NCBI GenBank assembly: GCA_905250025.1
Contig: CAJNOJ010000210.1
Location: 120,275-184,274, forward strand
Direction of reading: 5' to 3'
Length of the DNA: 64,000 bases
From: Adineta ricciae
Taxonomy: Eukaryota > Rotifera > Eurotatoria > Adinetida > Adinetidae
Within the stretch, counting starts at the first letter, position 1, and each line of letters starts with the position of its first letter. Made by a program: the position numbers and the translations under genes. Below, piece by piece: positions 1 to 13,621 of this stretch. The notes under the pieces were generated by a model. It searched no databases. It worked only from the letters and a program-made list of their open reading frames with translations, and had not been told where the DNA came from.

Positions 1-586
1 AATTTTCTTCAAATCTTTCACTTTGAGTTTATTCAAATCGATTCCGTTGATATCAATCGGTTTTTCTAAAATTCAACAGATCTTCTGAATCTTTTCAAAA
101 CAACAATTCGTTCATTTACCATATTTCAGATCACAAATTTGCGGATTGGTTTTGAAAAGTCGTTCGCGGCAGATTTTTTCTGTTGGAATTCCCCACGCAA
201 GTGGTTTTGATAAATCACCGATCGCATAAGTAGCTGAAGTTTCCAATGCGCCAACATAATAACACTAAATGAATCGAAATTGGTTGAAAACAATCATCAC
301 CTAGTCGCGCAAACTCACCAATCGATGCTCTTTGGAATCGACTTTTACTTTCTTACAAAAACTTTTAAATCCTTTTTCAATCTTTTCGACACTGGACTTG
401 TCATCGGCTGATAAAGTCTCAGCGAATTTATTGATGGTTTTGATACAAACTAAACGATCGAGTGTAGAAAACGGATGAAATCGACAGGAAAATTTTACCT
501 TCACAGTGTTGCTCATCAAGCGGCTTTTTGGCTTGAAGGAAAGGAATGGTGAGTAGAATAGCGAGAAGGATTGAGAGATGCTGCAT
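1..586 (-). CDS. MANF: MANF/ARMET-like secreted ER-stress protein, 3' end outside window
   Basis: Mesencephalic astrocyte-derived neurotrophic factor family: a small secreted/ER-resident protein that supports ER proteostasis. Exons on the minus strand: 586-499, 449-319, 264-120, 65-<1. All junctions are GT..AG and phases agree. Exon 1 encodes a signal peptide ([19 protein letters not shown]). The first family cysteine motif CEVC is completed across the first intron. [11 protein letters not shown] matches the family CYYIGAT segment, followed by [15 protein letters not shown] and the linker [18 protein letters not shown], which corresponds to the start of the C-terminal SAP-like domain. The remaining C-terminus (second CxxC and ER-retention-like tail) lies beyond base 1. 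The start is the only ATG that opens the signal peptide. It is divergent from PTPDC1 with a 472-bp spacer. Family assignment is secure; the missing end prevents checking the C-terminal motifs. Confidence 0.93.
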
Positions 587-1058
587 AGTAGGAGAGAACT
601 TTTGTTAGAGATTTGACTTATTTCATTAGGAATTTATGCAGTGTCAGAAAATTCAATCTGTTGATGCCATCATCAACTGTTGTCAAATCATTATTTGGCT
701 TCGTGTGAGCCAATGAGAATGTGAACTGAACCTTTCTTTAAATAAATGTCGCTAGATTGAATCCGAGGAGGATGTCTCAATAGAAATGTAATTAACTATG
801 GTATCACATGCGATTCAATGATCAATGGATAGAATTTCAAAGAATAGAATTAATTTTTATAATTAGTTACCTGACTTCTCTATCAAAAAACAACAATATG
901 TAACCAAGAAGCAAAGTAGTTTCAACACACTACCTGCTTTTTGGTTTAACACGTATGGTTTCTTCGGACATAAAGTTTATTTTGTTGTAGATTGTTTGAA
1001 TTTTTTTAAAAATTTGTATATATATATATATATTTTTCATGAATAACCTTTTGTGAAT
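587..1058. promoter_or_regulatory. Divergent intergenic region between MANF and PTPDC1
   Basis: This 472-bp AT-rich spacer lies between two start codons pointing away from each other, so it must hold the 5' UTRs and promoters of both genes. A (TA)n tract sits just before the PTPDC1 start. No other motif was recognised. Confidence 0.4.
1017..1033. repeat. (TA)n dinucleotide tract
   Basis: About eight TA units lie 26 nt upstream of the PTPDC1 ATG. It could act as a TATA-like element but may equally be a simple microsatellite. Similar short TA runs occur in the K2P intron near 30406 and downstream of RNF217 near 34922. Confidence 0.7.
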
Positions 1059-3457
1059 ATGGCAACAGTTGACTCGTCGATATCCATCGAGAATGAACAG
1101 CAAGAAGAAAAGAATTCAATTTTAATCGCTGAATTTGCTCCACTCACTGTTGACGATCAAATTTCGCATCCTGAACTGGAATCAAATAGAAATGGCATTG
1201 GACAGGATGATTTTTCTCATAGTTCACTCAACACAACTCGGTCGCGACATACTCCTGTCATCCGTCCATTCATTGATCCGGGGTTAGTTCAAAAACGAGC
1301 ACATCAGGCAAGTGATTCTTGGCTTAAAGAATATGATTCACCATCATCAGCACCACAAGGTGCATATTCAGCAGTATCTCAAGCAGTGAAAAAGTTATTA
1401 CCAGAAAAAACAGCTTGTCGACTGGGTAAATTGAAAGTGAAGTACATTTGATATACATTTTATGAAGAATATTTAGGTTGTCGAGGAGCAAATTGTAAAT
1501 ATGAACGATCAGATTATTGGCGGCCGGAACAGATGGCTATTCCTGGGATTTTTTCTCATTGGTAAAGATTTCATTTATTTCCTTTGAGCTACTTTTGCTG
1601 TTTAGGATAACGGAGAGCATTTTGGCTTGTTCTCGACCAACTACACGACATGAGTCGTTGAAAAAATTGTTCCATGAGTAAAGGTTTTCGATTTTACTAG
1701 AAAAACGTTATATGGTCATTTGTAGTGCTGGCATTCGTGCTATATTTAATCTAGAAACACCAGATGAACATGTTTCTTGTGGTCATGGAAATCATTCCTC
1801 AGGTTTCTCATATGATCCAAGTGAATTTATGGATGTAGGAAGTAAGATAAAGATTATCGATCCGATTGACAAAATCTTCTTTCTTGTTCGAAAGTTTTCG
1901 TTTATAACTACGCAATGGAAGATTACGGAACAGTCAAAGTCGAAACTGTACTCGACATTATGAAAGTCATGAGTTTCGCAATGAAACAAGGCAAAGTACG
2001 TGTTCATTTGCGCAAGAGAAAGTAATCACTAACTGATTTTTTTCGATATAGATAGCCGTGCATTGTCATGCGGGTCTTGGTCGTACTGGTTTTGTTATTT
2101 GTTCGTATCTTGTACATGAATACCGTATGACTGCTCATCATTCTATTCACTATATTCGTGCCAAACGACCTGGAAGTGTTCAGATGACGAAACAAATCGA
2201 AGGTAAAGAATCATTGAATCGCGAACGATCGTCACATCTCGATTTCTTCTAGCTGTAGAAGAATATGAACGATTTATCATACCTAAGCGACGTGTTTTTA
2301 CTGATTAGTATGTTCACATCTTCGAACTCTATTTTTCCAAATGATTCTCTTGTAGTGCTGATGTGAATACGCAACTTTCTCTCGATGAACATCTACGAAA
2401 TCAACAAGCGTTCGTTCATGGTCGTGATGCATATATTTACAAATACATACCCAGGGTTCGTCTTTTCCCTCTGGAACTGAATTAGACCATCTACGGCAGA
2501 AGTTTTCACAGATAATCTCTTTCAATTTAGGTTGTGTTCGTTTGTGCAGCACGTTTGATTGAATTATGTACGGGTTACATGATTGATACAATTCTGTTGA
2601 CAATCAACCGTCGTAGTAAAGCAAAACCTGTATTTATCCGCGAAAGTTTTCAAAGTTTTACGGATGAAGAGAAGGCGACGTGGTTGGATTTTGTCCCGTC
2701 GTTTTTCTATGAACACGAACGCCTATCTCATGAGAATTTTAGTCCATACGAACAGATAATTAATTGTCTGATTATGTCAATAAACGAGGACTTTCTTACA
2801 TCTGATCAACAAATGAAAATCTCAACGTGGAAACAGAAAATTAATAAAACAAATAACGGCATTGACGAGATTTTTGGAGAAACTGACCCTTGTATCATCA
2901 GTGGACTCTTATGGTCTTGGTTGAGGCTATTAAAAGTAAACTCGGAAGAACAAAACATGAATGGTTAAGGAAACGTTTTCATATCCATTTTAGCATCCGG
3001 TTATAACCACTCAAGACTATAAATTATTTACAAAAAGCGACGTGAAAGAACCTATGACAATCTTATCAAAATTGAATAAAGTAAAGATTGATTCTTTCCT
3101 TCTTTTATCTCTCAATTTTGATTACTTTAGTTTCAATGTGGCACTATTGAACTCTTGAGCAAACTTTTTGCATATATTCGTCAATTCGCTATTCATCATG
3201 AAGATCGATTATTGGTTTATTGCATAATACATCTTCTTACACATCGTTCATTGAGCGACACGAGTGAACTGAAAAAGTTAACTGTTGATAATGATAAACT
3301 GCGATTATTTCTCATATCCGATCAAGCCAATTATGAAGATAAAAAGGAACCTCATGCTATTGAACATCTCGTTGGTAATGCCAATATTACTCATGAATTT
3401 GTAGAGAATTTCGCCGTATTTTTTGTTGAAATCGCGAATAATTTCGAACAAAAGTAA
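1059..3457 (+). CDS. PTPDC1: PTPDC1-like dual-specificity protein tyrosine phosphatase
   Basis: Eleven exons: 1059-1425, 1477-1561, 1606-1677, 1726-1841, 1895-1995, 2052-2202, 2253-2307, 2356-2455, 2531-2935, 2994-3080, 3131-3457. Together they give a 621-aa protein in continuous phase. The catalytic P-loop [10 protein letters not shown] is at residues 251-260, with nucleophile Cys252 and Arg258. [10 protein letters not shown] near residue 125, the NYAMEDYG segment before the P-loop and [10 protein letters not shown] after it are hallmarks of the PTPDC1/CDC14-like branch. The C-terminal half keeps the PTPDC1-specific [16 protein letters not shown] block followed by EPVITTQ, a region absent from CDC14 itself. 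In vertebrates the family is linked to centrosome and cilium function. The ATG at 1059 is the first in frame; a GTG two codons earlier is not a credible eukaryotic start. Length is shorter than the human protein because the linker is reduced. Confidence 0.93.
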
Positions 3458-3967
3458 CCATCTATTCGTAACGCAAAAACAACAGACCCAAAGATTTATT
3501 TCTTTTTGTTAATGCTTTCTTTTCGCTTGTTTTTCGTATGTGTACCGGTGATCTGCATTTTTGAACCTCGATTTATTTGTTCAAGGAATAAATTTGCCAT
3601 ACAAATCGACTCAATAGAATACTTTCTACCACGATCCAAATTCAATACGATCGTTATAGGTAAGTGTGAAAATTCGTACTGATATCCATTGCGTACTCTG
3701 ATCCTAAATTGCAAATTTTCAATTTGGAAAGAAAACTTCAAAAGTGTGCCAATAATTTTATATTCAAATGACTAACTATGCAAAAAATGTATATGTATTC
3801 GCCACATGGCATCACAATAATCGCATATATATGATTAGGAAAACCGCCAACTTTTGTCTGTTGGAATATACCTTACCAATAACGTAAAAATAGTCATGAT
3901 TTTCATAAAACTTTATTTTTCCACTACATTTATCTATATCTGAACAATTTCAATGTCAATCAACACA
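3458..3967. other. Intergenic, no gene recognised
   Basis: AT-rich spacer holding the PTPDC1 3' end. An 81-codon minus-strand open frame (3496-3741) has no ATG start, no recognised domain and a lysine-rich end, and I do not call it. Confidence 0.4.
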
Positions 3968-4930
3968 ATGACTACGAAGAAAGTAAAAACCATCGCGATT
4001 GTTATGCTATTTGCAAATTATACTTATGTGTTCAACGGATATGGAGAAGATTAGAAACATTTTTGTCCGAACCTAACAGACGAAGAAGCAGGTAACTCAT
4101 TGTTAACAACAATCTGCTCTATATGAATTTGACATATTGAATAAAACTGTCCTTTCTAGTTGAAGAATACATCAAACGACATAAAGTTGACAAGTTGAAT
4201 AGTACGTCGACATTCTTATTCTGTTTTGTCATGATTTACGATTCGTATTACTAACTTACTAATATTTCGCATAGACATTGACAACATGTAGCTAAAGATT
4301 GCAGTAACCGGTATGTCTGGAAGCGGAAAGTCAGTGCTGATAAATACACTTCGCGGTGTTAGTCCAAGGAAAACCTATTAACTTATGTATACATTGCTCG
4401 ATACTTTCGGCATTTCTTTTCGTCGTAAAGATGACATTCGCGCTGCTGAACAAGGTGTCGCAGAAGTCATAAATGAAATCCGAAGGCACAGACATTCAAC
4501 AAAGACACATTTGATATTCTACGATTTACCAGTACGCTAGGAGTGAATGCTATTCCACTTTCTGGTGCATCATTAGTGTTGGATTGTGTGTTGATAAGTA
4601 AAACTATATTAAATTACAAAATTCGGTTTGGACGAAGAATCACGGGAGAAATTAGCCAAGTATTACAATTTGTTACTAGATGAAATGAATGCCAAACTTA
4701 CAGGTGGATGGAAAGGTGGTAGTTTACTCAAAAACAATGTAAAACGATATGTGCTGGAGTTGCTTAAACATGCGCAAGAAAAGATCGCTAAAGAATATGT
4801 TGAGTTTATTCCGGTTGTAGGATTGGCTTTGAAAGTAGTCGAGTTCACTCGTGTAACAATGACTGCTCTAAATAACTCATTAGACGAATTGCAAACAGCA
4901 GCCACTTCGACAATTGATCTTATTCAATAG
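3968..4930 (+). pseudogene. Decayed immunity-related GTPase (IRG-type) gene
   Basis: Fragments line up in order with interferon-inducible IRG GTPases. The pre-G segment VEEYIKRHKVDK is followed by LKIAVTG and the P-loop GMSGSGKS at 4310-4333, then NTLRGV. Further on is GVAEVINEIRRHRHSTKTHL followed by the G3-like FYDLP near 4517-4531. The C-terminal helical part starts with GVNAIPLSGASLVLDCVLI (4540 on) and continues in an open frame at 4628-4930. It is broken: a TAG at 4289-4291 lies directly before the P-loop, TAG codons follow further on (for example 4538-4540), the frame shifts between G3 and the helical domain and again near 4625, and the roughly 150-200 residues between G3 and the helical domain are missing. 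Two introns (4092-4160 and about 4202-4275) still have valid splice ends, so the copy decayed in place rather than arising by retroposition. IRG proteins normally act at intracellular membranes. Family call is good; loss of function is inferred. Confidence 0.75.
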
Positions 4931-5494
4931 ATGTAGAAATGAAACGTTCTTCATAGTCACAAAAATTTCAAACGCTCTAACATGAGGAAACAACTTCCGT
5001 TTGTACTTAGTGAACTGAAGTATTATGAGAATAAAGACGATGAGCTGAGTCGACTTGCATTGCATCACTACTGCTATGTACGAGATTTCGATCGATGTCG
5101 GTGAGAAAATAAACTGATAAGATTTTTCTATATGTGCATCCGTTTTATTTTTTTGTTGAACTTTACTAGGCAATTTTATAATTTTTTTGGGTTCATTTTG
5201 TGTTGTAGGTACCACAAGCGCTTCTATATACAGCAGATGAACCAAACAAAGAACACAGAGATAGACAAACCAAAGAAGAAAGAGAAACGAACGATCTTTA
5301 ACAAGCAGAGAGAAAAAGGAACTTTCATTTTTTTGTTTTGTTTTTCTTACTCGAGTGAAAGAAAATGGAATAAAGAGACAAATGAGAAAAAAAGATAAAT
5401 AGGTGATGATGAAAGAAACAAGGAAAAACGCATATATCGAATGAAATCATATAATACTCGAGATAGAGTATTATGTTAAAATGTTTCTGTTAGA
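4931..5494. other. Intergenic, no gene recognised
   Basis: AT-rich spacer downstream of the IRG relic and holding the poly(A) polymerase 3' end. Overlapping open frames on both strands (4880-5245 minus, 5132-5398 plus) are Lys/Phe-rich shadows with no domain. Confidence 0.4.
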
Positions 5495-7553
<2,059 letters not shown>

Positions 7554-9503
7554 GCTTTAGTAATTTATTAAAGAGTTAGATTAAAACAATTCGACGTCGT
7601 TTCTTCATTCAAAAGATAGATCTGAAGATGTTCATGGATCTATCTAAAAAAAATTACATTTGAGAAAGCATCAAGTTCGTTCTATATAAACCAGCTGTTT
7701 ATCATGCTTCTCTATTGATTCTTTCCTTTTTTTTTCACCATCGACAAATGTGCTACGAATGAGTATGTAGAGGAAGAGAGCTGCATTTTCATTGGTCGAT
7801 TGGCGTACATGTGTTACACGGTTCATGCATGAAGAGCGTTTTTTGAAAATTTTCGTGTCATACTTAAATTGATATGAAATCAAAGGCCCTCGGGGTATTA
7901 CAAACGAAAGACGCAGCATTCAACTTGCAAGTACCACTCAGCGCTGGATGGACATGTGTCACAATTCCTGAACGCGATGACTATGTGGACAAATTTTGTA
8001 TTCCTGTTGTAATTGTTTCGTCAAGTGACTGATAGACATCGGTGAATAATAATCCTTCACTCGAAAACTCCTCGAGCGAATCAACCTCGTCGCTTACGAA
8101 CAATTATGCCGACGCAAAACGACACTAATTGCCATGATACATATCTCTGGTTATCTTCCTATACTTAGATATTTTTTATTCAATATTTTGACATGTTACA
8201 TTCAATCAACATCAGAAGAGTCCCTCGTATAAAAGTACATATGAAGTATGATTGGAGTAACATGCAATGCAACTTTCTCTTTTCTCCTTGCTTGTATGTG
8301 CGTGTAGATCTTGATTATTGAATCGACCAATCAGAATCGAGCTGTTATCCTCCGCACAGTCGTATTTAACATATCTATGCATATTTATGATGAAATCATA
8401 TGTCAAATGCAGATGAAATGTCGAATTTATTTTTAATTTATTTTTTATTGAGTGCAGTTTATTTAAAAAACAACAAAGATTTTCTCTTAGAAACGATGAC
8501 ACCCAATGAAATAAATAAAAAGGTCATGTCAATAAAAAAATGAGTCTATTGAACATAAGATGAGAACAGATGTTCAGTTAATTCGATTGTTAAACAACTT
8601 CTCTTTCTAGATGACTGAAACAAGTTGTTTTGAAGTCTTCGAAGTGCTAATAATTTCTTTTTATTTCGTGGTAAGAATAAACAAACTCATCGGACACTTT
8701 CATTCTCGCTTCTCCTTTTTTTTTCTCTTTTTCTTCAGAACTAACGTGAAATTCACTCGTGATCGCTTTCTATTTATCAGGTAAGTTCACTCTCACCAGG
8801 TACGCGGGCAAACCATTCAATTAGATGAATGAGAAACAACAAAACCCTGCCGAGATTTAAAAAATACCGCTCCTAACAGACACACATTCATCTAATTGAT
8901 TGACTTTTCTAATACGAGATTTCCTCCATTAGAATGCACACGTATTCGAGTTAATCATGACTGTGCTTGTACTAATGCTTCAGGTGAGAAATACAGATGT
9001 ACATAGTCTTGTCATCAATCATCTCTTTCGTTTTATTCCAATAAAACATGATCAATATTGACACACGGTGAAAAACACCGCAACGACTATATAGATCTCC
9101 TTTTTTTTATCTTCCCGATAGAAAAATCAGTCGGTTAGATATATGCATACTACTAGATCTTATCGTTAATAGCACTTCGACATTTTTTTTTACTTGTACA
9201 GATCAGTAAGGCAATCATTAGTGTATAGCCATTCGCAAACATTGAAGAAGAGCAAAGAAAGAAAGAAAGAAATATCTTTTTAAGACAACGATACCATCTT
9301 TGTCGATGTTGATTTTGCTATTCGAGATTGTGCTTCGAACATACAAAATTCAAGTATTGTTCTCCATTACGTCAAATGTAAAGAAATCTACGTAAAATGA
9401 GCCTGTTTTCTTAGTTAGATGTCAATCAAAACTTCTTTTGTTATTCTTCTAGTCCGTCTCTATCTTTTTCATATTACGCTACTTAATTAATCTCATTTCA
9501 ATC
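7554..9503. promoter_or_regulatory. Long divergent spacer between poly(A) polymerase and Ena/VASP
   Basis: Nearly 2 kb with no convincing coding exon. It must hold both promoters. A pyrimidine-rich acceptor (ttattcttctag) at 9441-9452 lies 51 nt before the Ena/VASP ATG, so an upstream non-coding exon or trans-splicing is likely. A short ATG-opened stretch ending in CAG|GTGAG near 8984 could be a 5' exon but cannot be linked to anything. Confidence 0.35.
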
Positions 9504-10799
9504 ATGGTTGGCAACAATCCAAGAGAAGATATTTTAACCAGTTGCAAAGCAACGGCGATGATTTATAATGATGCTCAAAAGAAATGGCTGCATTGCGCAC
9601 CGAATGGGCCAGCGAAGATTCAATTATTATTCTGTCCGGATACCCAAGCCTATCGGATTGTTGGCCGACAAATTCAAGATCATGAAGTGGTTTTAAACCA
9701 TTCGATAACGAAAGGTATTAAATACAATCAAGCAACACCAACATTCCATCAATGGCGAGACCAATCATGTGTTTATGGGTTGAATTTTTCATCGAAACTT
9801 GACGCACAAGAATTCGGAAGTACAATGATGAAAATTCTTGAAAATGTCAATGCATCATCATCGCATATGATGGTCAACGGTGGAGCGACTCTTCCCTGTT
9901 CATCAACATCAATGCTAAATAATAATAATAACAATAATTGCAATGTGGGTACACCGCCGTACAAACGTCAATCCAGTCAGCCTCCATCAACACATCCGAT
10001 GACAACGACGACGACGGCTTCTATCGTTTCTCCTTCATCTACTTCGAATCTATCTGATGGTCAGCAGCAACAACAACAACAACAACAACAACAATACTCA
10101 TCATCACCCTATCCCAATCATTTACGTCAGAATTCCAATCCGACAAGTTCGACATCAATGTCAATAAATAATAATAACTATTACAGTCAACAACAGCAGC
10201 AGCACCAATCAAATGACGATGAAGAAACAAACTATGCTCTCATCTCAGATTCCTACTCCTATTACGGAGAAAGTGCCAATAATAAAACCAATCCTAATAT
10301 TCCACCAGCACCGCCATTAAATCAATCGATGATAACTCCAGCTAGCTCGAATACTGTTCCAGCTGCACCACCACCACCGCCCCCTCCTCCTCCACCACCT
10401 TTACCAAACGGTTTCGGTAATGGACCACCACCTGCACCTGCATTGGTTCTTTCTAATACTAACACAGTACGAAAAACAAATACAGCTAATACTGCACCGC
10501 AGATGGATTTGATGTCAGAAATGGCAGCTAAATTTGCTCAACGTCGTAAACTTATCGACGAAAACGAGCCAAACAATTCGATGAATAAAGTTCCAGCCAA
10601 AGTAACATCATGTATGCCAACAACACCGGCGGTTACTTCACCACGAGTTACGCGAAAAACCACGGAATCTCCATATACATCGAATGATTTAGAAAAATTC
10701 AAAACGGAAATTCTCGCTGAATTCCGCAAAGAAATCGAAAAGGCCAAACAAGAAATTCTCAATGCTATTCTCGACAACCTTCAACAAACGAAGATTTAA
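9504..10799 (+). CDS. ENAH: Ena/VASP-family actin regulator, single coding exon
   Basis: Ena/VASP proteins bind FPPPP ligands, recruit profilin-actin and antagonise capping at filament barbed ends in lamellipodia and adhesions. The 431-aa protein is read from one exon. Residues about 10-118 form an EVH1 domain: ATAMIYNDAQKKW, then YRIVGRQIQDHEVVLNHSI and FHQWRDQSCVYGLNFSS are diagnostic. The middle is low complexity with poly-Asn, an 11-residue poly-Gln (near 187) and a profilin-binding poly-Pro tract near 288-300. The C-terminal EVH2 is present in reduced form: LMSEMAAKFAQRRK near 336 corresponds to the G-actin-binding motif, and the last about 38 residues (EKFKTEILAEFRKEIEKAKQ) form the right-handed coiled-coil tetramerisation helix. 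The ATG at 9504 gives an intact EVH1. ENAH is used as a family label; the gene may be co-orthologous to ENAH, VASP and EVL. Confidence 0.95.
   Translation: MVGNNPREDILTSCKATAMIYNDAQKKWLHCAPNGPAKIQLLFCPDTQAYRIVGRQIQDHEVVLNHSITKGIKYNQATPTFHQWRDQSCVYGLNFSSKLDAQEFGSTMMKILENVNASSSHMMVNGGATLPCSSTSMLNNNNNNNCNVGTPPYKRQSSQPPSTHPMTTTTTASIVSPSSTSNLSDGQQQQQQQQQQQYSSSPYPNHLRQNSNPTSSTSMSINNNNYYSQQQQQHQSNDDEETNYALISDSYSYYGESANNKTNPNIPPAPPLNQSMITPASSNTVPAAPPPPPPPPPPPLPNGFGNGPPPAPALVLSNTNTVRKTNTANTAPQMDLMSEMAAKFAQRRKLIDENEPNNSMNKVPAKVTSCMPTTPAVTSPRVTRKTTESPYTSNDLEKFKTEILAEFRKEIEKAKQEILNAILDNLQQTKI
10062..10094 (+). repeat. CAG/CAA repeat coding 11 glutamines in Ena/VASP
   Basis: Eleven consecutive Gln codons, mostly CAA, in the linker of the Ena/VASP protein. 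Confidence 0.9.
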
Positions 10800-11358
10800 T
10801 GGACGTTCATTCATTTTACATCGCTTATTTTTCTATTACACAATGCTTTTGCTGTGTCATTCTCTTTTTCTTACCTGTATTTGTCTTCGACTTACTTTCT
10901 CTTCTTGCTCTAATAGTTCTCATTCTTTACGCATTCTAAATATGGATTAAATTGCTATTGCACAATTTAAGAATACACTTACATAGTGATGAACAAATAT
11001 TTTTTTTCGCTCGACTCGTTTTACATACTTGCTTAGATATATTATGATGTTTTGTCAAAACGCAGAACAATTGAAAGAATGTGTGATGTTTTCCTTGTAT
11101 CAGATATTTCTTTATTATTGTTTATTCGGGTGGCTTTCGTTTTATTTATTGTGTCTTGTGACAAAAAAACACAAACTTCCTCTTTTTTCTCTACATATAT
11201 CTCTCAATAATCTTCTTCGGTATCTAATACGATGTTTTCTCTTGATATAATAATGACTTTTTTTGTGTATCATGTTCTTCTTATCTGTGAAAACAAATTC
11301 TATTTAATATTACATCTACACAATTTACTTTCAGACAAAGAAAAACATCCGCACAATC
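10800..11358. other. Ena/VASP 3' region and RGS 5' region
   Basis: AT-rich with no coding exon recognised. A pyrimidine-rich acceptor ending at 11334 lies 24 nt before the RGS ATG, consistent with an upstream 5' UTR exon or a spliced leader. Open frames here are short and Leu/Phe-rich with no domain. Confidence 0.4.
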
Positions 11359-13621
11359 ATGGAAGTGACAACGAATACACAACGAAAAGGTTTGCCACGT
11401 TCTCTTCAATTTCAACGTATGGAACGAATTGTAAAAGCCATGCAACATCCTACAGCAGGTGTGCCTGTTCGAAGTCAAAAGCTTTTTCTTACGACAGTAC
11501 CTAATGCGTTCACCGGCAATGATGTTACCGAATGGATTATGCAAAAACTGGGCGTCAAAGATTCCGGTACGTCTCATTGCATTGTTTTTCGTCATATGTG
11601 AGGAATTTTCTTTAGTCGAAGCACTTCACTTAGCTTCGTTGCTATGTTATTACGGGTACTTCTTTCATGTAACTACAAACGGCGCTGTGCAGATTAAAGA
11701 AGACAACGAATTATTTCGTTTTCAAGCACCTTATTTCTGGGTCTCAACCAACTGGACTACAGGAAATACAGAATACGGTTTGTTCAGAATCCTAATTTGT
11801 TTTATGAAATGTGCAATAATATTCATTTTTCAGCTATTTATTTAATCAAACGAACATTACGAAATCGTCAACGGCATGGCCTTGAGGAACATGAAATGGT
11901 TTGATTATTTACGATGTACTTACTTAGTTTTCTTATTGTTTTCGTTTTCAGCGTGCCTTGGATGATCTGAAGAAGAAGCTACTTCATCAATGGGATTTTG
12001 TCACCATGCAAGCCGAAGCACAATTCAGGTAAAGAGGAGCCAAATTAACGATTAAAAGCCGTCATTTCTCGCTTTTAGAGTTTTGAAAGATCGTAAAAAG
12101 ACAGATAAGACCATAATTGACAGTCAAGAGCGCGCGTTTTGGCGTGTAATGCGTCCATCTGTAAGTATTATTCTTGGTTGCAGAAACTATTTCTTGTAAA
12201 ATCAATATTTCTAGCCGGATGAAACATCTGTTCTTGAAATGGATATTCGCAACGATCTTTACACGTTTAGGCCAATGAGACGCGATGAAGCTTTGAAACG
12301 TCGTGTAAGTGAATTTGTAATTTTGATGTTCACAGCAAAACAACGCAAAAATAAATATAATCATTGAACTGCTGTTCTTTTCAGCTTGAATATCTTCAAC
12401 AGGCTTTGACAAATCGAGTCCGAACGAAATCATCACAAACACATCAAAGGTTTTTCTATATGTATTGATGTTATCTGCTAAATAATCGATGTTCCTATCC
12501 CCCATGCTTTGTATTGCATAGATTTGTTCGAACAAAAGCTCTCTATCGTTTATTTTCGTTTAGTTTATGTGCATTCTTTGAAGTATTCAGTGATTATGAT
12601 CCATTTTTGGGCCATTGTCCACCGTCGAATCCATGGTTAACCTCGGACACAGATCGATGGGATCTGATGCAGCCATTGTATGTAGAAGATTATGTTGAAT
12701 TCCGAACAAACAAAGAAGTTTGTTGTAGAGTGGAAAATCCAACCCAACTGCGTGTTCGTCGTTGGTCGTTCAACTGTAAAGAGCTTCTTTCTGATCCAAC
12801 GGGTGTTCGCGAGTTCATGAAGTTTTGTAAAGCGGATTTTTCAACTGAAAGTTTAAATTTTTACCTTCACGTGCAAGAAATACGTAATTGTTCATTGGCG
12901 AGCATCAAGGAGAAAGCCGATGCTGTCTATCGGTAAGAAACGGAAAATAATGAATTTTAAACACACGAGACATGATCTTTTTGTTTCTCAGTGAACATCT
13001 AGCACCAAATGCTCCACAAGAAGTGAACATCAACGACACAATTCGAACTAGGATTATTAAATTGTTAAGCAATCCTAATCGGTACGAATCTCCGACAGGA
13101 AGATTTCATCTGAAAACATTTTTCTCTTTTAGCGAAATATTTCTTGAAGCTGAAAAACATATTATTGAACTGATGAAGAAGAACAGCTACCCACGTTTTA
13201 TTCAATCAGAACAATATCGTAATCTTTTGCAAAACGCATCTAATCCAGTACCAAAGAAAACGTACGACGATGCATTTTGTCCAATGTTTCTTCACATCAA
13301 TGATTTTCTTTAATCTTTAGTGGAATATTTCATTTTGTCAAAGACAACTATTTCCGTACATCATCCAGTAGCAGTGAAGATGAATATGATTCCGATGATT
13401 CAGCTCATAAAGGTGAAGCAGCCGCAGGCACACCTGCGGCTAATACTGTCAATAAAACCCAACCTCTAACGGCGCCAGTGACACCTGCAGCGAATGCAGT
13501 CAACACTACATCCGTCCAATCAGGCGGTGGAAGTGATGGAAATAAGTGAGATCTGATGAGAATAGAAAACAAGATTTCATCTTTGTCTTCTGTCATTTCT
13601 AGAGGTAATCCACGAAAGTGA
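11359..13621 (+). CDS. RGS7: R7-subfamily regulator of G-protein signalling (DEP, GGL, RGS)
   Basis: Accelerates GTP hydrolysis by Gi/o alpha subunits and, through its GGL domain, would pair with a G-beta-5-type subunit. Exons: 11359-11566, 11616-11777, 11834-11898, 11952-12028, 12079-12160, 12215-12304, 12385-12449, 12564-12932, 12992-13081, 13133-13261, 13321-13545, 13603-13621, giving 526 aa. The DEP domain (about 20-115) includes FTGNDVTEWIMQKLGVKDSV and ALHLASLLCYYGYFF. The DHEX helices include KKLLHQWDFVTMQAEAQ and IIDSQERAFWRVMRP. GGL ends in DYDPFL and SNPWLTSD. The RGS box (about 300-425) includes RRWSFNCKELLSDPTGVREF, ADFSTESLNFYL and SYPRFIQSEQYRNLLQ. I used acceptor 12563 because SQTHQSLCAFFEVFSDYDPF then aligns with human RGS7 without a gap. 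An alternative acceptor at 12521 adds 14 residues in frame. A Ser/Asp-rich and Ala/Thr/Pro-rich tail follows. The symbol stands for the RGS6/7 branch. Confidence 0.92.

Noticed and set aside
3496-3741. Minus-strand open frame of 81 codons after PTPDC1
   Set aside because: It has no ATG start, no domain, and ends in a lysine run from AT-rich sequence.
4880-5245. Minus-strand open frame of 121 codons
   Set aside because: It overlaps the IRG relic, has no recognised domain and is overlapped by an equally featureless plus-strand frame.
10762-11250. Leu/Phe/Ser-rich frames downstream of Ena/VASP
   Set aside because: Typical of T-rich 3' UTR sequence read in frame; signal-peptide-like runs are a composition effect.
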